Origin: Dugong dugon
Lineage: Eukaryota; Chordata; Mammalia; Sirenia; Dugongidae
Assembly: GCA_030035585.1 (NCBI GenBank)
Contig: CM057477.1
Location: 57,579,447 to 57,643,446, forward strand
Direction: 5' to 3'
Length of the DNA stretch: 64,000 nucleotides
Within the stretch, counting starts at the first letter, position 1. Each line of letters opens with the position of its first letter. Positions 56,826-64,000 of the stretch are shown here, one piece after another. Made by a program: the position numbers and the translations under genes. The notes under the pieces were generated by a model that was not told the DNA's origin, did not search any database, and worked only from the letters and a program-made list of their open reading frames with translations.

Positions 56826-56900
56826 GGGGTGGGAACACATTTCTACTCTGACACACATTGGGTCAGCATGAGTTGAAATCGACTCAATAGCAACTGGTTG
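56826..56900 (+). mobile_element. AfroSINE 3' fragment, sense
   Basis: 'ttctactctgacacacattgggtcagcatgagttgaaatcgactcaatagcaactggtt' is the tail of a SINE whose head is missing. Confidence 0.85.
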
Positions 56901-56919
56901 CTGATTAAACCAAAAGACC

Positions 56920-57123
56920 AAACCAGTGGCTGTTGAGTCAGTTCGGATTCATGACAGCCTCATATGTGTCAGAGTAGAACTGTACTTCACAGGGTTTTCT
57001 ATGTCTGATTTTTTTGGAAGATCACCAGGCCTTTCTTCTGAGGCAACTCTGGGTAGACTTGAACCTCCAATCTTTCAGTTAGCCGCTGAGTGCATTAACT
57101 ATTTGCATCACCCAGGGACTCCA
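56920..57123 (-). mobile_element. AfroSINE, antisense
   Basis: Full copy ending 'gcatcacccagggactcc'. With the previous fragment it forms a tail-to-tail pair about 20 bases apart. Confidence 0.92.
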
Positions 57124-58405
57124 GTTCCTGGCTAGAGTGGGCCTTACTGCATAGCTCAATTCTTTCTTCTAATGAGTGTGTAACCTTTCTGATGTGTCAA
57201 ATGAATGCCTGGGTGTTAACAAGGACACTTTCCTCAGGCTGGGTAGGAATGCCAAAACATTCCAATACTGCTCAACCTCTGGTATCTCTGTTCTATCCTC
57301 AGCCCCTTAGTAGCTGCTCTCTTGTAAGCTTAGCATTATCTTGCCCCATGCGTATGCATCACAGTCCTCAGTCAAGAACTCATGGGAAACCCGTATAAGG
57401 TCTTCTGTCTCCCCCTCCCACCACTCTGCACACGCTCCCCATCTCCTTCCTTTCTCCCAGTACCTTGATGTGTTGATTCCAACCACTTCAGGAGCCCTGA
57501 GCTCTTACCTCTTCATCTACAGCTCAGCAGGACCACCAGGCTCTGCATGGACCCCAACTTCATTTGCCACCGTTGGAAAATTGGGCAGCTACTAGATGAA
57601 CATAAGAATAGTTTCCATTCTAAACAGGGATTGTGCTGCTTCTTGTCCAATACCTGAAAACAGTTGCTTCATATATTTGTTCAGTGTTCGAGTTGTTTAT
57701 GACAAGAAACAGAATTTCTCAGGGCTTTATTTTACATGAACTTTGACTTGTGGCTGCCAGAGCAGATGCTTTAGGACAATAATAAAACATATTTTTATTG
57801 TCTTAAATTAGTGCCAAAAGCAAGGGAGTTGCAGGTTGCTTACAGACATTTGGAAAAGTGCAGTGTTTCTGAATCACTTTTAAATCTTCTCTTCTCACCT
57901 CCTTCCCAAGAACTCTTTGCATTCTCATAATATTCTATAAAATTTTTGCTAGTACTCAGTGAAACAAAAAGAAAAGGCCAGGTCAACTGATCCCAATGGC
58001 ATTCAGAAAGGAGTGTGACTGAGGGCAATGCAAGAGGGAAAATCTCCCTGTGTACTTCAGTGAGAAAGATTAGGGAAAATTCACTGTTTTTTCTGAATCC
58101 TAGGGTGCTTGACCAGAGAAACAAATAATCAGAAGCTCCTTGGCCAATCTGGGAAACACTGGGGCTACACACAACTCCTTGATCCCAACTTCAAGGAAGA
58201 AGAGTGTGGAAGAGGCCTTCATTCTCTTTCCTCCCATCAACTCCCCTAGAATCCACCTACCCACCCATAACTTACAGCTCCTTTTTTTTAATGGAACATG
58301 TATCCAGTATCTATTGCTGCATATCAAACCTATCCAATACTCAGTGGCTTAAATAATAGCTATTTTATTTGCTCTGATTCTGTGGGCTAGCAATTTGGGC
58401 TGGGC
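57124..58405. other. No recognised feature
   Basis: About 1.3 kb without a repeat that I can name. Frames at 57341-57595 (plus) and 57840-58172 (minus) have no domain, signal peptide or start context. Confidence 0.4.
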
Positions 58406-58415
58406 TCAGCTGGGT

Positions 58416-58574
58416 AGCACAGTGGTTAAGAGCTCAGGCTGTTGACCAAAAAGTTGGCAGTTCGAATCTACCAGCCACTCCTTGGGAACCCTATGGGGCA
58501 GTTCTACTCTTTCTTATAAGTTTGTTATGAGGCAGAATCGACTCGACAGCAACGGATTTGGGGTTATTTTGATT
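58416..58574 (+). mobile_element. AfroSINE with 10-bp target duplication
   Basis: Sense copy with A box 'agcacagtggttaagagctc' and B box 'gcagttcgaatct', flanked by tcagctgggt at 58406-58415 and 58575-58584. Confidence 0.95.
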
Positions 58575-58765
58575 TCAGCTGGGTGGATCTTTTTCTGGGG
58601 TCGTTCATGTTTCTGTAGTCATAATCTGTAAGCTCAGATAACCCTGGTTTTTCTATTTGGTCTCACTTCACAAGCTGGGGCATGGTGCTGGCTGTCATCT
58701 GAGCTATGTGTTGCCAGCAGACTAGCAGGCTTCTTCACATAGTAGTTGTGCTCCAAAAGCAGCAA

Positions 58766-58915
58766 CGTGTTGCCATTGAGTCACTTCTGACTCATAGTGA
58801 CCCTATAGGACAGAGTAGAATTGTCCCATAAGGTTTACAAGGAGTAGCTGGTGGTTGAAATTGCCGATCATTTGGTTAGCAGCCACGCTCTTACTTAACC
58901 ATTGTGCCACCAGGG
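58766..58915 (-). mobile_element. AfroSINE, antisense, later hit by an LTR
   Basis: Antisense copy ending 'gtgccaccagggctccc'. Its own target duplication ccaaaagcagcaa lies at 58753-58765 and 59405-59417, the right copy beyond an inserted LTR. This gives the order of events. Confidence 0.93.
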
Positions 58916-58920
58916 CTCCC

Positions 58921-59400
58921 TGTCTTAGGCTGAGTTCTCTAGAGAAGAAAAACCAATAAAGCATATAAATATAGATAGAGAGAGATTTACATCAAGGAAA
59001 TGGCTCAGGTGACTGTAGAGGCTCAAACATCCCAAGTCCGTGGATCAGGATAGAGGCTTCTCCTGATTCATATAACCACAGGGGCTAGCGAACCCAAGAT
59101 TGGCAGGTCAGAGAGCAGGGCTGTTGCTCACAGACTGTAAAGTTTGATGAATCCCAAGATGGGCAAGTAGGCTGCTAGCTCAAGTCCCAAGAACCGGGGG
59201 TCAGATAAATAGGAGCCAGCTGCAAGATCCAGAGCAGGCAAAGGCTAGAACATCTGCTTATATTTGGATGCAGGCCACATGCCCAAGGAAACTTCCTTTC
59301 AACGGATTGGCTACTCACAGCAAATCTCATCCTGGGGGTGATCACATATAAACACAGAATCGTGGCCCAGCCATGTTGACACACAATCTTAACCATCACA
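58921..59400 (-). mobile_element. Solo LTR (tgtgatggttaa type) with 5-bp duplication
   Basis: A 480-bp LTR, read on the minus strand from tgtgatggttaagattgtgt to gaactcagcctaagaca. It is flanked by ctccc at 58916-58920 and 59401-59405. It differs from the tgttatggattgaa LTR family seen elsewhere here. Class III/MaLR origin is inferred from the 5-bp duplication and end sequence. Confidence 0.88.
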
Positions 59401-59417
59401 CTCCCCAAAAGCAGCAA

Positions 59418-60004
59418 GAGATGGGGAAAGCCCTAATGAGCAAGCATTTGATAAGCCTCTGTTTGTGTCACATTTGCTAATGTCTAATTGCCAAAACAAC
59501 TCACATAGTTAAACCTAAGTCAATGTGGAAGAAGTATGGATTCAGGAAGGTATGATTCATTAGGGCCATTACTGTAAAAATCTATGACATTTATTGAGAT
59601 ATCCAATCACGTACCTAAGCCATTGTCTTTGTGTCATCTTTCAGCAGCAATTCCTCAACATCACAATATGCTTTCTTTAAAAGAGGATAAAACAACCTAT
59701 AAAATCAAGAAAATGGACTGATGATTCTTAAGATTCTTTCTGTTTCAACAGTTTGGCTACAGAGCTCCAGCCCCATAAATGTAGTTGATATTTTGCTAAC
59801 ATGTACAAATACAGCACTACGGATTGTTTATAGTCAACCTCCATTTTGACTGGTGAGTACTTGTGCTATATGGTTGGTATATATATTTAGAATATTGATC
59901 TTGCCCATGTATCTCGACCACTTTCAGGAAACTAATCCAAGTTTGACAAGTACCCTGGGCACAATTCACAGAATCACAGCTCCTTGACATATATCCAAAC
60001 CTTT
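59418..60004. other. No recognised feature
   Basis: Intergenic sequence without a supportable feature. Confidence 0.4.
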
Positions 60005-60150
60005 CAGGTTACAGCTGAAGAAACTGAGACTCAGAAAAATCAAATGACTTTCTTTAAGTAAGTCATATGACAAGTAGATGGGAGAACTAAGCTTGGAATC
60101 CAGGTCTTTCAAGTCTTAGTCCAATATGCTCTTTATTAAGCATCATCCCA
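60005..60150 (-). repeat. MIR SINE, antisense
   Basis: 'gaagaaactgagactcagaaaaatcaaatgac' and 'gaatccaggtctttcaagtcttagtccaatatgctcttt' are MIR read in reverse. Confidence 0.8.
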
Positions 60151-60235
60151 ACTGAGTCTCGTGTTATTTAGTCCTGTCTTCATGGACTTGAATCTCTTGA
60201 AATACTGCCTTACTTTATACATTTAAGATCTGCAT

Positions 60236-62891
60236 TCTTTTTTTTAAATATTTTATTGTTTTTTTAGGTGAAAGTTTACACAGTGAATTAGGTTCCCATT
60301 TAATAATTTTTATACAAATTGTTCTGTGATATTGGTTACAATTTTCTCATTATTTCCATCTGTTTGTTCTGTTTCCATTGATCTAGCTTTCCTTCCCCCT
60401 CCTTGTCTTCTCATCTTCGCTTTTGGGTAAATGTTGTCTGTTTGGTCACATATAGTTAATTGCTTAAGGGACACATTACTCACGGATGATATTGCTTATT
60501 TTATAATCCAGTCTATTGTTTGTTTTAAAGGTGATCTGAGGAGTGGTTTCAGTTCTAGGTTAAAAGGGTATCTTGGAGTGATAGTTTCAGGCGTTCCTCC
60601 AGTCTCTATCAGTTCAGTAAGTCTGGTCTTTTTCATGAATTTAAGTTTTTTTCTATGTTTTTCTCCCATTCTAACCAGAAACTTCTATTGTGTCTCTAAT
60701 CAAAATGGTCAGTAGTTGTAGCCAGACACCATCTAGTTCTTCTGGTCTCAAGTTAGAAGAGGCCATGGTTTGTGTGGGCTATTAGTCCTGTGGATTAGTT
60801 TCTTCCTTGAGTCTTTGGTTTCCTTCATTCTCTTTTACTCCAGATGAGTAGAGACCAATAGTTACCCATCAATAGATGGACACTCAAAAGTTTTTAAGAC
60901 CCCAGGCACTACTACCCAAACTTGGATGTAGAACATTAACTTCATGAACTATGTTATGCCAATTGACTAAGTTATCCCATGAGACTATGGTCCTAAGCCC
61001 TTCAACTCAGTAAATCAATTCCATGAGTTGTTTGGCTATGTCTAGGAAGTGTCCGTAACTGTGCCCTCTATGTGCTTTATGTCTATGGATATATATGCAG
61101 CACACATTAAACATGTATTTACATACGCCTATAGATACACCTATACCCACACGTGATGCATTTACATATACATTCTAATGGACATATATGCATACACTTC
61201 TACCTATGTAACTACATACACATTTTTTAGTTATTATTGTTGTTGAAAATTGAATTTTATAGCATTTACCAAAGTTGTCCCTTTTTCTTGTGTACTTCTT
61301 AGCGTCTTCGTTTGCTTTGGTCAAGTTGTGCAGACTTCACCTTTATTCGGGATTGTCTTTCCCATTACCCAAAAATAACAAGTGTCTACTATCTATAAAG
61401 TGATTCCCCCTCCCTACCCCTCCTATCCCTGGTAACCATCAAAGAATGTTTCTTTCAATGTGTATATCTGTTTCTAACTTTTTGTAATAGTGGCACCATG
61501 AAATATTTGTCTTTTTGATTGACTTCTTTCACTCAGAATAATGTCCTACAACATCTGTTATGAGATGTTTTTGTGGATTCCTCATTATCCTCTATAGTTG
61601 TGTGATATTCCATTGTATGAATGTACTACAGTTTGTTTATCCATTCTTCTGTCAATGGACATTCAGGTTGTTTCCATCTTTTGCTATTGTGAATTAGCTG
61701 CAATGAACATTGGTGTGTATAGGTCTATTTGTGTCACTGCTCTTATATCTCTTGAATATACACCAGTAGGATTGCTGTACCGTAAGATATCTCTATTTCT
61801 AGCTTTTTGAGAAAGTGCCATACCATTTTCCATAGTGGTTGTACCATTTTACAGTCCCACCAGCAGTGTATAAGAATTCCAATCTTCCCATAGCCTCAAC
61901 AGCATTTGCTGTTTTCTGATTTTTTTTTTTAATCACTGCCATTTTTACAAGAGTGAAATGGTATCTCATCGTAGTTTTGATTTGCTTCGCTCTAGTGGCT
62001 AATGATCTTGAACATATTTTCATGTATTTGTTGGCCATCAGAATGTCCTTTTTGGTGAAGTGCCTGTTCCTGTCCTTTTCCCATTTTTTGACTGAGCCAT
62101 TTGTCTTTTTGTTGTTGAGATATTGAAGTTTTCTATGTATTTTAAAGATAAAACCTTTGTTGGCTAGATCGTTGCCAAAGATGTTTTCCCAGTCTGTATG
62201 TTCTATTTTTATTCTTTTGGTAAAGTCTTTTGATGAGCATAAGTATTTAATTTTTAAGAGGTGTCAGTTGTTTAAATTATCGTCTGTTGTTCGTGCATCA
62301 TTAGTTGTGTTTAAGAACTTTATAGTTCTAGCTTTAACTTTAAGACCTTTAATTCATTTTGAGTTATTTTTGTGCAAGGTGTGAGGTATGGATGCTGTTT
62401 CATTTTTCTGCAAAAAGATAAATGGTTTTGCCAGAACTATTTGTTAAAGAGACTGTTTCTTCCCCACTGAATGGACATTGACTGTTTGTTGAAGATCAGC
62501 TGCCTGCAGATGGATGGATTTACTTCTGAGTTCTCAATTCTGTTCCATTTGTCTGTGTGTCTGTCACTGAACCAGTACCGGGCTGTTTTGATTATCATGG
62601 CTGTATAATAAGTTTTGAGGCCTTACTATTTTTGAGGCCTCCCTATTTTTGAGGCCTCCTACTTTGTTTTCTTCAATATTGCTTTAGCTATTCAGAGCCT
62701 CTTTCTTTTCCAAATAAAGTTGAAGATCAATTTTTCCATATCATTAAAGATGTTGTTTGGATTTGGATCAGGATTGCGTTATATCTATAGATTGCTTTTG
62801 GTAGTATTGATATTTTCACAATGTTAAGTCTTTCAATCCATGAACATGGAATGTTTTTCCATTTATGTAGATCTCTTTTAGTTTCTTGCAG
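60236..62891 (-). mobile_element. LINE-1, 5'-truncated, antisense, 12-bp duplication
   Basis: Minus-strand L1 with its poly-A complement at 60238-60245, 3' UTR to about 61450 and ORF2 C-terminus to 62891 ([20 protein letters not shown] encoded near 62800). The perfect duplication taagatctgcat lies at 60224-60235 and 62892-62903. The family is the same as or near that of L1-A and L1-B (the same 3' UTR words near 60840-60900 and 33890-33960). Confidence 0.93.
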
Positions 62892-62903
62892 TAAGATCTG
62901 CAT

Positions 62904-63087
62904 GCTGGTCACAGATTTTCAATGCAAACTTTCCTAATTGATAAACAGAAGAAAGAAGATATTTGGAATTTCCTCCCTCTTACTCTTCATAGAGTTTGAC
63001 AGGAATACATTTCATCACTGCAGTCCCACCTTGTACAGTAGGGTGGGTGGGTGGGAGTGAGGAAGGAGTGTTATTATGATAGATGCC
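62904..63087. other. No recognised feature
   Basis: Short intergenic stretch with a (gggt)n run at about 63041-63055. Confidence 0.4.
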
Positions 63088-63340
63088 TGTGTAACTTTCC
63101 TAGTGCTGTGGTAACAGAAATACCACAAATGAGTGTCCTTAAAGAACAGAAACTTATTATCTCACAATTTTGGAGGATAGAAGTCCAAACCAGAGTCTCA
63201 GCCATGCTGAATCCTGCCTTGTAGGTAGTCCCAGAAGTTCCTTGGTTCCTTAGCTTGTAGAGGATCCTCACATGGCATCTGTCATCCCTAGTAGGTGCAT
63301 CTACTCTGCTCTTTTTGTAACTCAGAAATGATTATGGGGA
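63088..63340 (-). mobile_element. ERVL-MaLR-like LTR, antisense, interrupted by L1
   Basis: Starts tgtgtaactttcctagtgct and continues 'ggtaacagaaataccacaaatg' and 'aacttattatctcacaattttggagg', the reverse of a MaLR 3' end. An L1 begins at 63341 before the LTR ends; the remainder may lie beyond the window. Confidence 0.7.
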
Positions 63341-64000
63341 GGCAGGCCAAGATGGCGGAGTAGACAGATGCTTCCTGTGGTTTCTCTTAAACTACAAAGA
63401 CCCAAAAAAACAAGCAAATCAATTGTATATGTCAATCTGGGAGCCGTGAACATCAAAGGAAAAGTTGAAGAATCGGACTGAGTGGCAGGGGGAGGGAGAG
63501 ATGATTCGGAAGCAGCGAGGAGTTGCCAGAACTGACCTGGTGGGAGCCGGAGCCCCTCAGGCCAGATCAGCTCATGGTGTGCGGTGAGGCAAGCAGGGGC
63601 ACTTGGGAGGCGTTTTCCGCATTGGGAGAGACGCAGCGGCAGAGAGTCTACTCGGCCATCCAGAACCACTGAGAGGCAGCCATCAAATGGAGAAAGATAA
63701 GTACTTGCATCTGACCTACCATAAGGGTCAAAAACACCCCCATTTTGGGAAAAACCTCTCTCCCAATTACCTCCCCGCTCACTGGTCTGCACTGGGTCTG
63801 GGATGGCTTCAGTGACTGTCAAGTCCCCTGGGCTGGAAGAAGGACCTGTCATGTGCCCTGAGCCATTCTCCCAGCCTTGGAGAAGGAAAAAAATTAACTA
63901 ATAGGAGGAGAAAATAATCTGCCAGCTCCCCTAAGCCAGGAACTCAGGGTAGGCACAGCTCCTCTGCCTAAGCATAGGCATAAGAGGTCCACAGATTTTG
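63341..64000 (+). mobile_element. LINE-1 5' UTR, start of an element leaving the window
   Basis: Begins ggaggcaggccaagatggcg, the same 5' end as L1-A at 24231, and shares 'caagcaaatcaattgtatatgtcaatctggga' in order. It is GC-rich. Because its 5' end is present it is not 5'-truncated, but ORF status cannot be seen. Open frames here on both strands are 5' UTR shadows. Confidence 0.9.

Noticed and set aside
63322-63852. 176-codon minus-strand frame
   Set aside because: Antisense to the GC-rich L1 5' UTR; the L1-A 5' UTR gives comparable chance frames.
1-64000. A novel operon-like or defence system
   Set aside because: The window is mammalian intergenic DNA; no cluster of intact unknown genes exists on either strand.

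Overview
This is nuclear DNA from a placental mammal, and the repeats point to an afrotherian (elephant, sea cow or hyrax lineage). The window holds about twenty tRNA-derived SINEs of the AfroSINE type, fragments of an RTE LINE sharing their 3' tail, and many ERVL-MaLR-like LTRs of one family. Older MIR, L2, MER5-type hAT and L1 remnants are common to all eutherians. Species cannot be fixed from sequence alone; elephant is my best guess. No intact protein-coding gene is visible. Nearly all short open frames are chance frames or repeat fragments.

Layout. 1-18,000 is repeat-studded intergenic DNA with a 31-bp minisatellite, many SINEs and LTRs, a repeat-free block (8,090-8,460) that looks like a conserved non-coding element, and a weak candidate terminal exon on the minus strand (12,391-12,597). 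18,015-19,913 (minus) is the only recognisable gene body: a GC- and CpG-rich, intronless protocadherin-8-like pseudogene. It has a stop codon, three frame changes and no usable start codon in its main frame. Cadherin repeats EC1-EC4 are followed directly by a membrane segment and tail, with EC5-EC6 missing. Unique DNA flanks it (17,182-18,014 and 19,914-22,734).

24,231-40,625 is a nest of LINE-1s. An older L1 (L1-A) was split inside ORF1 by a nearly full-length second L1 (L1-B, 26,641-34,506, 12-bp target duplication), and separately split in ORF2 by an LTR (36,663-37,136). Both L1s have defective ORFs. Their 5' UTRs differ completely, each with internal tandem structure.

41,472-43,564 is a complete ERVL-MaLR element: two LTRs, about 1 kb of internal sequence and a perfect 5-bp target duplication. 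44,000-60,000 holds more SINEs, RTE fragments, an old antisense L1 (52,845-56,360) split by an RTE and a SINE, two small TIR transposons, MIR/L2 and unique stretches. 60,236-62,891 is a 5'-truncated antisense L1 with a perfect 12-bp duplication. At 63,341 another L1 begins with its 5' end intact and runs off the window.

No operon, CRISPR, phage or novel biochemical system is present. The most interesting items are the mosaic PCDH8-like pseudogene, the SINE/RTE shared-tail partnership, the two L1 5' UTR architectures and the candidate conserved non-coding blocks.
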